From assembly GCA_910577325.1 (NCBI GenBank), contig CAJTMR010000011.1:46077-110076 (forward strand): a stretch of DNA of 64,000 nt. Reading direction: 5' to 3'. Positions 8,289 to 15,606 of the stretch are shown here, one piece after another. A program made the position numbers and the translations under genes. The notes beneath the pieces were generated by a model, which saw only the letters and a program-made list of their open reading frames with translations, was not told the DNA's origin and made no database searches. This DNA comes from an uncultured Parabacteroides sp. Lineage in GTDB: Bacteria > Bacteroidota > Bacteroidia > Bacteroidales > Tannerellaceae. Within the stretch, counting starts at the first letter, position 1, and each line of letters begins with the position of its first letter.

Positions 8289-9623
8289 TCAGAGATTGAA
8301 ACGCTTCATCTTATTATACAAAGTCTGCCGGCTCACGCCCAACTGCTCCGCCGCAGCCGTCAGGTTTCCTTCATTCTGGTTGATAGCCGCCAGGATCGCC
8401 TGCCGCTCCACCTCTTCCAAATTGGGTACTTCGCTAAAGGAGAGCGCCTTTCCCGGACGGATAAAGAGATCGGAAGCGCGGATCACATTCTTTTCCGCCA
8501 AGATCACCGCCTTCTCGATCGTATGCTGCAATTCCCGGATGTTGCCGGGCCAGTCGTAGTTCGCAAGTTTCTCCAACGCTTGCGGATGCAGGGTAAGTCC
8601 CGCCCGCCTGTAGAGGTCCGTATATTTTTTCAGGAAATAATCAACAAACAAAGCGATATCCTCCCGCCGGTTCCGCAAGGGTGGAATCTCGATCTGTATC
8701 GTGTTGATGCGGTAGAACAGGTCTTCCCGGAAAAGCGACTGCCCCACCATCTCCGGCAAGTCGCGGTTCGTAGCGGCGATCAGACGTATGTCGACCGGAA
8801 TCTTCCGGTTACTTCCAAGGCGGGTGACCTCTCGGTTCTGCAAAGCAGCCAGCAGTTTGGCCTGCAATCCTAACGGCAGGTTCCCGATCTCGTCGAGAAA
8901 CAGCGTGCTTCCATGTGCCGCCTCAAACTTCCCCGGACGGCTCTCGCGTGCATCCGTAAAAGCACCCCGTTCATGCCCGAACAGCTCACTTTCGAAAAGC
9001 GACCCGCTGACGGCTCCCATATCCACGCTAACCATCTCGCGGCGACTACGAAGCGAAAGACGGTGTATCTCACGGGCCAGCATTTCCTTACCCGTGCCGT
9101 TTTCACCGGTGATCAAGACATTGGCGTCTGTCTTGGCTACTTTTGTCACCACTTTAATCAGTTTCATCATCACGGGAGAATGCCCGATAATCATAGCCGG
9201 TTCGCTCGATCTCGACACCGGACGCGCCGCTTGCCGGGATTTTCGTTCACGCATGGCGGCACATATCTTCTCGATCAGGTTATCATTGTCCCAAGGTTTC
9301 AATACGAAATCGGCTGCCCCGCTCTTCAACGCCTTGACTGCCAATTCAACATCCCCGTAGGCCGTCAGCATGATAACGGGTAGCTCCGGCATGATCTCCC
9401 GTATGCGTCGAAGCCAGAAAAGCCCTTCGTTACCGGAATTGACTCCGGCAGAGAAATTCATATCCAACAGAACAAGATCGACCGGACGGCTGTCCAGAAG
9501 CGAAAGGATGCTGTTCGGGCTCGAGGCAGTCTCCACCTCTTCGAACTCATCTTCCAGAAGCAGTTCAAGAGAAGTCAATACACTTTTGTTATCATCAACG
9601 ATCAAGATAGTTCCGGCTTGCAT
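8289..9623 (-). CDS. Sigma-54-dependent response regulator (NtrC family)
   Basis: The order is receiver domain (phosphoacceptor Asp54 in VLLDMNF, acidic pair DD near residue 10), central AAA+ sigma-54 interaction domain (Walker A GENGTGKE; GAFTDA loop that contacts sigma-54; Walker B TLFLDEIGNLP), and a C-terminal Fis-type helix-turn-helix (NLTAAAEQLGVSRQTLYNKMKRF). I start it at the ATG at 9621-9623 (MQAGTILIVDD). An in-frame ATG at 9692 would add 23 residues unlike a receiver domain and would place a near-perfect palindrome inside the gene. It activates promoters read by RpoN RNA polymerase. It is the first gene of a two-gene operon with its kinase. Targets are unknown. Confidence 0.93.
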   Translation of the reverse strand: MQAGTILIVDDNKSVLTSLELLLEDEFEEVETASSPNSILSLLDSRPVDLVLLDMNFSAGVNSGNEGLFWLRRIREIMPELPVIMLTAYGDVELAVKALKSGAADFVLKPWDNDNLIEKICAAMRERKSRQAARPVSRSSEPAMIIGHSPVMMKLIKVVTKVAKTDANVLITGENGTGKEMLAREIHRLSLRSRREMVSVDMGAVSGSLFESELFGHERGAFTDARESRPGKFEAAHGSTLFLDEIGNLPLGLQAKLLAALQNREVTRLGSNRKIPVDIRLIAATNRDLPEMVGQSLFREDLFYRINTIQIEIPPLRNRREDIALFVDYFLKKYTDLYRRAGLTLHPQALEKLANYDWPGNIRELQHTIEKAVILAEKNVIRASDLFIRPGKALSFSEVPNLEEVERQAILAAINQNEGNLTAAAEQLGVSRQTLYNKMKRFNL

Positions 9624-9675
9624 AGGATCTTTTTCCGGTAAAGTTATCCGCTTCCCTGATACTTTGCAAGCGAGC

Positions 9676-9690
9676 GTCAAAATATTTGAC
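9676..9690. promoter_or_regulatory. Candidate operator palindrome GTCAAA-ATA-TTTGAC
   Basis: This 15-bp inverted repeat (6-bp arms, 3-bp centre) lies 53-67 bp upstream of the chosen response-regulator start and 94 bp before the GH95 gene. It could be the regulator's own binding site or control the divergent gene; both are inferences. Confidence 0.4.
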
Positions 9691-9734
9691 ACTTTTGGAT
9701 GATTATCAGATAAAGAAAGTTGCCCTGAATTGCA

Positions 9735-9742
9735 TATCTTTG
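9735..9742 (+). promoter_or_regulatory. -7 promoter box of the GH95 gene
   Basis: TATCTTTG matches TAnnTTTG, 41 bp before the ATG at 9784. Confidence 0.5.
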
Positions 9743-9783
9743 CATCCGGATACTTTTTTACATAATCTTAAAACACCCTGTAT

Positions 9784-12327
9784 ATGCGCATTATTACTTA
9801 TCTGACTTCTTTATTGTTGCTGGCCGCGTGTGCGAAGACACCTCAAAAAACACCGCTTCTCTTATGGTACGACGAACCGGCCCGGAACTGGAATGAAGCT
9901 CTTCCTGTCGGTAACGGTCGAAGCGGAGCGATGGTATTCGGAGAAATCGACCGAGAACAACTCCAATTGAATGAAAACACGTTATATAGCGGAGAACCGT
10001 CGGTCGTTTTCAAAGATGTGAAAATAACACCGGAGATGTTCGACAAAGTTGTCGGGCTGATGAAAGCCGGGAAATACGAAACAGCTTCCGACCTGGTTTG
10101 CAAGAACTGGCTGGGACGCCTGCACCAATATTACCAACCGTTCGGAGACCTGCATATCCAGAACAACCAGCCGGGAGATGCCACCGGGTACAAACGGGCA
10201 TTAAACATCTCGGAAGCGGTTGCCACAACAACCTATGAACAAAACGGCGTGAAATACGAACGGGAAGTATTTGCCTCCCAACCGGATGATGTGATCGTGA
10301 TGCGCCTGAAAAGCGACACGCCGGACGGGATCGACATCTCGCTCGATTTCACCTCTCCCCACCCGACTGCTTTCCAGAAAGGAGCGGACGACCGGCTGAT
10401 CCTGCACGGACAGGCGCCCGGCTATGTGGAACGACGTACATTCAAACAACTCGAAGAATGGGGCGACCAGTATAAACACCCGGAACTTTATGATACCGAC
10501 GGCAAACGTAAATTCGATAAACGCATGCTTTACGGCGACGAGATCGACGGGAAAGGGATGTTCTTCGAAGCCCAACTGAAACCGGTCTTCCCGAAAGACG
10601 GAAAATGCGAAATCACCGATTCAGGCATACACATTTATAATACGGATGAAGTCTATTTTGTGCTCAGCATGGCAACCAGCTTCAACGGCTTCGACAAGAG
10701 TCCGAGCCGGGAGGGCGTCGATCCATCCGCCAAAGCTACCGGAATACTGGACAAAGCGCTCGCCTATGATTACCGGACACTGAAACAACGTCATACGGCA
10801 GACTACCGCTCTCTGTTCGACCGGGTCGGTTTCGAACTGACATCTTCCCCGGAACAAAAGGCGATGCCGACCGATACGCGCCTCGAACAATTTGCCGGTA
10901 ACGCCGATCCCGACCTGGCAGCCCTTCTGTTCCAGTTCGGACGCTACCTGATGATCAGCGGTTCGCGTCCCGGCGGACAGCCATTGAACCTGCAAGGCAT
11001 GTGGAATAAAGACACCATTCCTGCTTGGAACTGCGGTTATACGATCAATATCAACACCGAAATGAACTACTGGCCGGCCGAACTTACCAACCTGTCGGAA
11101 TGCCAGGAACCTCTTTTCCGGATGATCCGGGAACTGTCTGTCTCCGGAGCCGAAACAGCCCGGGACATGTATAATCGCCGCGGCTGGGTGGCCCATCATA
11201 ATACATCCATCTGGCGGGAATCCCTGCCGAACGACAATGTGCCGACAGCTTCTTTCTGGCCGATGGTGCAAGGCTGGTTATGCAGCCACCTATGGGAACA
11301 CTACCAATTCACACAGGATGAAGCATTCCTGAAAAACGAAGCCTATCCGTTGATGAAAGGGGCTGCCGAGTTCTTTGCCGACTGGCTGATAGACGATGGC
11401 AACGGACACTTGGTAACTCCGGTTGGCGTCTCCCCGGAAAACCGCTTCATCACGCAAGACGGACAAACGGCAGCCATGAGCATGGGCCCGACGATGGACA
11501 TGGCGATCATCCGTGAAACTTTTACCCGTACGATCGAGGCTTCGGAAATGTTCGATCTGGATGAACCATTACGGGGTGAACTGAAAGATAAATTAGCACG
11601 CTTGCTACCCTATCAGATCGGCAGGCGCGGACAACTACAGGAATGGATATATGACTTCAAGGAATGGGAACCTCAACACCGCCATTTCTCCCACCTGTAC
11701 GGCTTCCATCCGAGCGACCAGATCACACCGGACAAAACACCGGAATTGTTCAATGCGGTCCGCAAAACGCTCGAACTGCGGGGCGACCTGGCTTCCGGCT
11801 GGTCGATGGGTTGGAAAATAAACTGCTGGGCACGCCTGTTGGACGGCAACCATGCTTACAAGATCATCGCCAACCTGTTCAATCCTGTCGGATTCGGAAA
11901 CAGTGCACATAAAGGAGGAGGGCTCTTCCGGAACCTACTGTGTGCACACCCTCCTTTCCAAATCGACGGAAACTTCGGCTATACGGCAGGTGTCGTCGAA
12001 ATGTTATTGCAAAGCCATGCCGGATACATTCATCTGTTGCCTGCTTTGCCCGACGTATGGGCGGAAGGTTCTGTTTCCGGCCTGAAAGCGCGGGGAAACT
12101 TCGAGATCGCTATGAACTGGAAAGAAGGAAAATTGGCGGAGGCCAATATCCGTTCTCTGTCGGGAAAAAGCTGCACATTGCGCGCAATCCAGCCCTTTAC
12201 AGTCAAACAAGACGGCAAAGTTGTCGCAACTTCCTCCCCTATCCGATCGGACGGCAAAGAATACCACCAAGCGATGTTCGATACACAAAAAGGGAATACG
12301 TTCGCCCTGACCCCGGCAGCTCCCTAA
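9784..12327 (+). CDS. GH95 family alpha-L-fucosidase/galactosidase
   Basis: This is a glycoside hydrolase of family 95, whose members remove terminal alpha-1,2-L-fucose, or in some subgroups alpha-L-galactose, by inversion. The N-terminus is a signal peptide with a lipobox-like LLLAACAK, so the enzyme is probably a lipoprotein on an outer face. The N-terminal beta domain starts with WYDEPARNWNEALPVGNGRSGAMVFG. The catalytic (alpha/alpha)6 barrel holds the Asn pair (Asn422 and Asn424 in NINTEMNYW), the acid Glu552 (GVSPENRF) and Asp728 (IDGNFG), matching the catalytic set described for Bifidobacterium AfcA. The 847-residue length fits the family. It has its own promoter and stands alone, not in a SusCD locus. 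Family is near certain; fucose versus galactose specificity is not decided. Confidence 0.94.
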   Translation: MRIITYLTSLLLLAACAKTPQKTPLLLWYDEPARNWNEALPVGNGRSGAMVFGEIDREQLQLNENTLYSGEPSVVFKDVKITPEMFDKVVGLMKAGKYETASDLVCKNWLGRLHQYYQPFGDLHIQNNQPGDATGYKRALNISEAVATTTYEQNGVKYEREVFASQPDDVIVMRLKSDTPDGIDISLDFTSPHPTAFQKGADDRLILHGQAPGYVERRTFKQLEEWGDQYKHPELYDTDGKRKFDKRMLYGDEIDGKGMFFEAQLKPVFPKDGKCEITDSGIHIYNTDEVYFVLSMATSFNGFDKSPSREGVDPSAKATGILDKALAYDYRTLKQRHTADYRSLFDRVGFELTSSPEQKAMPTDTRLEQFAGNADPDLAALLFQFGRYLMISGSRPGGQPLNLQGMWNKDTIPAWNCGYTININTEMNYWPAELTNLSECQEPLFRMIRELSVSGAETARDMYNRRGWVAHHNTSIWRESLPNDNVPTASFWPMVQGWLCSHLWEHYQFTQDEAFLKNEAYPLMKGAAEFFADWLIDDGNGHLVTPVGVSPENRFITQDGQTAAMSMGPTMDMAIIRETFTRTIEASEMFDLDEPLRGELKDKLARLLPYQIGRRGQLQEWIYDFKEWEPQHRHFSHLYGFHPSDQITPDKTPELFNAVRKTLELRGDLASGWSMGWKINCWARLLDGNHAYKIIANLFNPVGFGNSAHKGGGLFRNLLCAHPPFQIDGNFGYTAGVVEMLLQSHAGYIHLLPALPDVWAEGSVSGLKARGNFEIAMNWKEGKLAEANIRSLSGKSCTLRAIQPFTVKQDGKVVATSSPIRSDGKEYHQAMFDTQKGNTFALTPAAP

Positions 12328-12339
12328 GCACATCAGGAC

Positions 12340-12381
12340 CATCAATGTATAGACGCACGACCGTACGTCCATACATTGATG
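12340..12381. terminator. Long hairpin after the GH95 gene, probable terminator or dispersed palindrome
   Basis: Two 16-nt arms (12340-12355 and 12366-12381) pair with one mismatch around a 10-nt loop. The arm contains ATGTATAGACG. I recall similar palindromes as dispersed intergenic repeats in other genomes. No strong T-run follows, so it may be a dispersed repeat that also ends transcription. Confidence 0.55.
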
Positions 12382-12668
12382 ATTCTCCACCGGAACACAT
12401 ACCTGAAACAAATAAATGTCATTTGCTATCAATCTGATTCATTTTAAACATTTTTGCCAACACACGAATCTCCCTTTTTAATCCTTGTCAGCTTGAAAAG
12501 CCCCTGTTTTCATCTCTCCTCCTTCAAATCGTCTAAATGATTTTTCAAATGATCCGAATGTTTTTCCAAAACCATTCAGATGTTTCAAGCAATCCATTCA
12601 GATGAATGCTGAACAAAATTTAAACTGGCTCTGAAGTATTTTGTTACTTGATTTATTCTGTAAAAATA
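12382..12668. other. AT-rich intergenic stretch with degenerate short repeats
   Basis: No gene is visible. From about 12525 to 12610 short related words recur (CATTCAGATG twice, variants AAATGATTTTTCAAATGATCC and CGAATGTTTTTCC), giving a loosely periodic T/C-rich pattern. Function unknown. Confidence 0.4.
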
Positions 12669-12698
12669 TTTGTTTTCCCAACAATACACCTATCTTTG
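12669..12698 (+). promoter_or_regulatory. Promoter (-33 TTTG, -7 TATCTTTG) of the truncated DUF2807 gene
   Basis: TTTG at 12669-12672 and TATCTTTG at 12691-12698 are separated by 18 bp, close to the Bacteroidota primary-sigma promoter layout. The ATG follows 26 bp downstream. Confidence 0.6.
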
Positions 12699-12724
12699 TA
12701 AAAAAACAACTAAATTTAAACTTT

Positions 12725-13081
12725 ATGCAAAAAACGATCTTTCTATATCTATTCGCTCCTCTATTTTTCTTAACTGTTACAGCAACAGCCGAAGAGTTCA
12801 AAACCATAAAAGGGAACGGAGATATCGTTACTCAGGATATTCCCATATCCGAATATACCCAGTTGAAGATAGGCGGCAATATCGAGAAATCGGTTTTCAA
12901 TTATTCACAAAAAGAAGACCAAACATCACCTGTGAGACTTACGACCGACAGCAACTTGCTGCCATATTTGGAAATCAAGGTACAAAAAGGCTGTCTCGTC
13001 ATACACACAAAAAGAAAGGAGTTCATCATCAGGACAACCGCACCAAAATTGCTATCCGGAACCACTTCCCTTCTTTCATGA
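12725..13081 (+). pseudogene. Truncated DUF2807 (head GIN domain) protein
   Basis: The start is the ATG at 12725 (MQKTIFLYL), not the upstream in-frame ATG at 12641, which lies ahead of the promoter. A signal peptide ends near TATAEEF. Then comes the opening of a DUF2807 putative adhesin domain: IKGNGDIVTQDIPISEYTQLKIGGN, and LLPYLEIKVQKGCLVIHTK. Family members continue for another 100 or more residues of repeated beta strands. This copy stops at 118 residues, soon after the IIRTTAPKLL strand, and the inverted 505-bp repeat begins about 70 bp downstream. The promoter and signal peptide are intact, so a short secreted peptide may still be made, but it looks like a gene beheaded at its 3' end. 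Confidence 0.65.
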
Positions 13082-13148
13082 AAATTTCGAAAACCAACCA
13101 TCATGCGTCCATCATGCTTTTACATGACTATTTATATAATTGATCATT

Positions 13149-13653
13149 CGCCGTTTACATCTATATAGACAAAAGTAGCCGTCAGCGAAAAAGATGCAAA
13201 AACAGGGCATAAAAACACCTCCGACATGGCAGATAAACATCCCCGCACCCCATAAAGATCTCACCCAGACCCGGGTCTGCACCTCTCCCGCGCCCGGGTC
13301 TCCGTGCTGGGTATACCCGGGTCTCAAACGACTCTGCAAGCTGTTTTTGACAAAAGAAAAGCCTGTCTTGATGAAAAAAGAAGCCGTTTTAACAGGTTTT
13401 GCACCTGTTCCCGGACGGTCCCTGTTTTTATCGTACAATTGATACACAGGATATTATCGTTTCCCACCATGATAGTTATGACAGATGAATGATAGTTCAA
13501 AAAGGCAACTATCATGCCGTAACATATTGGTTTAAACCAATATACAAACGGATATGATAGTATGATAGTTGTTTTTGCAAAAACATTATATGGTTAGTCC
13601 ATATCGGTGGTGAAAACAGAGGGACGCTTTATGATTTTGGTACGGTTGCCCTG
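13149..13653 (-). repeat. Long dispersed non-coding repeat, copy 1 (head toward kdgK)
   Basis: Read on the minus strand from 13653, this stretch matches 36645-37143 on the plus strand almost without gaps, so the copies are inverted with respect to each other. Landmarks in order from the head: a 20-bp perfect palindrome ATATTGGTTTAAACCAATAT (13524-13543), five ATGATAGT/ACTATCAT octamers (13469, 13489, 13508, 13554, 13562), a 63-codon open frame (13324-13515) and three GACCCGGG blocks (about 13265-13325). The head abuts the kdgK promoter region and the tail abuts the broken DUF2807 gene. The open frame is not counted as a gene: the two copies differ by about 17 amino-acid-changing and only 3 silent codons. 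Confidence 0.85.
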
Positions 13654-13736
13654 TAGATAAGAAAGGAAATAAAAATTATTCTCGAAAATCCATATTGTTT
13701 TCGCACACACATCATGTCTATTTAAAAATAAACTCC

Positions 13737-13744
13737 TACTTTTG
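13737..13744 (+). promoter_or_regulatory. -7 promoter box of the hexuronate operon
   Basis: TACTTTTG matches TAnnTTTG and lies 28 bp before the kdgK ATG, between the repeat head and the gene. Confidence 0.5.
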
Positions 13745-13772
13745 TGGTCTGAACACATTATAAACCATAGAT

Positions 13773-14816
13773 ATGGATAAGAAAGTAATAACCTTTGGAG
13801 AAATCATGCTTAGACTGGCTACTCCAGACTATCTCCGTTTTTGTCAGAGTGATAAATTGAATGCTACCTTTGGTGGCGGTGAAGCAAACGTGGCTGTATC
13901 ACTGGCTAACTATGGTATTGCGACCGAGTTTGTAACCCGTTTGCCTAAAAACGACATTGCACGCGCTTGCGTGATGGATCTGCGTAAATATGGTGTAGGG
14001 ACTTCCCATATCGTTTACGGCGGTGACCGCTTGGGTATCTATTTTCTGGAAACAGGCGCGGTAGCCCGTGCCAGCAAGGTTGTTTACGATCGCGCTCATT
14101 CGGCTATCTCCGAAATCCAACCGGGAATGGTCAATTGGGAAGAAGTATTCAAAGATGCCTCCTGGTTCCACTGGACTGGTATCACGCCGGCGATATCCCA
14201 AGGCGCAGCAGATGCTTGCCTCGAAGCGATCCAGGTGGCAAACCGTATGGGCATACCCGTATCATGTGACATCAACTACCGTAAAAACTTGTGGAAGTAT
14301 GGCAAAACCGCTTCTGAAGTGATGCCGGAACTGGTTGCCGGTTGTGATGTAATCTTAGGGAACGAAGAAGATGCTGAAAAAGTATTCGGCATCAAACCGG
14401 AAGGTTTCGACGTGACAGCCACAAACGGCGAAGTAAATGCTGCCGAGTTCGAATCCGTATGTACACAACTGATGGCTAAATTCCCGCGTGCAAAGAAAGT
14501 GATCATTACCTTGCGCGGCGCCATCAATGCAAACCACAATACATGGGGCGGCGTCCTCTATGCCGACGGCAAACTGTACCAGTCCCGCCGTTACGACATT
14601 ACGCATATCGTTGACCGTGTCGGCGGCGGAGACTCTTTCATGGGTGGTTTGATCTACGGCCTGCTGACTTATACGACAGACGACCAGAAAGCACTCGATT
14701 TCGCTGTTGCAGCTTCTTGCCTCAAACACACGATCTACGGCGACTTCAACCAGGTGACTGTCGATGAAGTTGAAAAACTGATGGGTGGCGATGCCTCCGG
14801 ACGAGTATCGAGATAA
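13773..14816 (+). CDS. kdgK: 2-dehydro-3-deoxygluconokinase
   Basis: This PfkB-family sugar kinase phosphorylates 2-keto-3-deoxygluconate with ATP to give KDPG. It opens with the family pattern ITFGEIMLRL and the FGGGEANVAVSLA sugar-binding loop. The C-terminal PfkB signature DRVGGGDSFMGGLIYGL contains the catalytic Asp. Length (347 residues) is normal. It heads a three-gene operon with a KDPG aldolase and glucuronate isomerase, which settles the substrate more firmly than sequence alone would. Transcription starts close to the head of the inverted repeat. Confidence 0.93.
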   Translation: MDKKVITFGEIMLRLATPDYLRFCQSDKLNATFGGGEANVAVSLANYGIATEFVTRLPKNDIARACVMDLRKYGVGTSHIVYGGDRLGIYFLETGAVARASKVVYDRAHSAISEIQPGMVNWEEVFKDASWFHWTGITPAISQGAADACLEAIQVANRMGIPVSCDINYRKNLWKYGKTASEVMPELVAGCDVILGNEEDAEKVFGIKPEGFDVTATNGEVNAAEFESVCTQLMAKFPRAKKVIITLRGAINANHNTWGGVLYADGKLYQSRRYDITHIVDRVGGGDSFMGGLIYGLLTYTTDDQKALDFAVAASCLKHTIYGDFNQVTVDEVEKLMGGDASGRVSR

Positions 14817-14856
14817 TTGACAATTCAATCATAATTCATAATTCATAAATCTTTTC

Positions 14857-15525
14857 ATGGCAAGATTCAATAAAATGCAGGTACTCGACGCAATCGTCAG
14901 CACTGGGATGGTTCCTGTTTATTATAATAAAGATATAGAAATTGCAAAGCAGGTTGTCAAAGCTTGCTACGAAGGTGGCGTTCGTGCATTCGAGTTTACC
15001 AACCGCGGCGATTTCGCTCATGAAGTATTTGCCGAACTGATCAAGTTTGCGGCAAAAGAATGCCCGGAACTGGTTTTGGGTGTCGGTTCTATCGTGGATG
15101 CCGGGACAGCTTCCTTGTATTTACAGTTGGGTGCGAACTTCATTGTCGGCCCGTTGTTCAACCCGGAGATCGCGAAGGTTTGCAACCGTCGCCTCGTTCC
15201 GTACACACCGGGATGCGGTTCCGTATCGGAAATCGGTTTCGCCCAGGAAGTAGGCTGCGACTTGTGTAAGATTTTCCCTGCCGGAAACGTTGGCGGACCG
15301 TCTTTCGTTAAGAACATCAAAGCCCCGATGCCCTGGTCCATGATTATGGCTACAGGCGCAGTAGAACCGACGGAAGAAAACCTGTCTGCCTGGTTCAAGG
15401 CTGGCGTGACTTGCGTAGGCATGGGTTCCAAGCTGTTCCCGAAAGAAATGATCGCTGCCGGAAACTGGGAAGCGATCTCGACACTCTGCCGCGACACGCT
15501 GGCTACTATCAAAAAATATCGTTAA
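14857..15525 (+). CDS. eda: 2-dehydro-3-deoxyphosphogluconate (KDPG) aldolase
   Basis: This is a class I aldolase of the KDPG/KHG family, which splits KDPG into pyruvate and glyceraldehyde-3-phosphate. The TIM barrel shows the conserved stretches GMVPVYY, RAFEFTNRG (with the active-site Glu), VGSIVDAGTA, FIVGPLFNPEI and CKIFPAGNVGGPSFVKNIKAPMPW. The Schiff-base Lys is usually the one in the CxxxKxFPA/PxC region. At 222 residues it is a normal single-domain trimer subunit. It follows kdgK by 40 bp, and its product ends the hexuronate route that starts with uxaC. Confidence 0.93.
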   Translation: MARFNKMQVLDAIVSTGMVPVYYNKDIEIAKQVVKACYEGGVRAFEFTNRGDFAHEVFAELIKFAAKECPELVLGVGSIVDAGTASLYLQLGANFIVGPLFNPEIAKVCNRRLVPYTPGCGSVSEIGFAQEVGCDLCKIFPAGNVGGPSFVKNIKAPMPWSMIMATGAVEPTEENLSAWFKAGVTCVGMGSKLFPKEMIAAGNWEAISTLCRDTLATIKKYR

Positions 15526-15534
15526 GGGATTGGG

Positions 15535-15571
15535 GATTTATGATTTATACGTCATTGATAAATCATAAATC
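15535..15571. promoter_or_regulatory. Perfect 14-bp inverted repeat between aldolase and uxaC genes
   Basis: Arms GATTTATGATTTAT (15535-15548) and ATAAATCATAAATC (15558-15571) flank a 9-nt loop, and further AAATCATAAATC copies follow up to the uxaC ATG. This AT-rich hairpin may tune mRNA processing or termination inside the operon. It is not followed by a T-run, so full termination seems unlikely. Confidence 0.5.
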
Positions 15572-15606
15572 TCAACCCTAAAATCATAAATCTAAAATCA
15601 TAAATC

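Noticed and set aside
9624..9692. Upstream ATG at 9692 as the true start of the response regulator
   Set aside because: It adds 23 residues that do not look like a receiver domain and would bury a palindrome in the coding region.
9715..9742. Sigma-54 (-24/-12) promoter before the GH95 gene
   Set aside because: TTGCCCTGAATTGCA looks similar at first, but the spacing and the -24 GG do not fit. The TATCTTTG box is a better explanation.
13324..13515. 63-residue small protein gene inside repeat copy 1 (and its twin at 36783-36974)
   Set aside because: Frame and length are shared, but differences between the copies are mostly amino-acid-changing, and the frame spans palindromes and octamers. No good start signal was seen.
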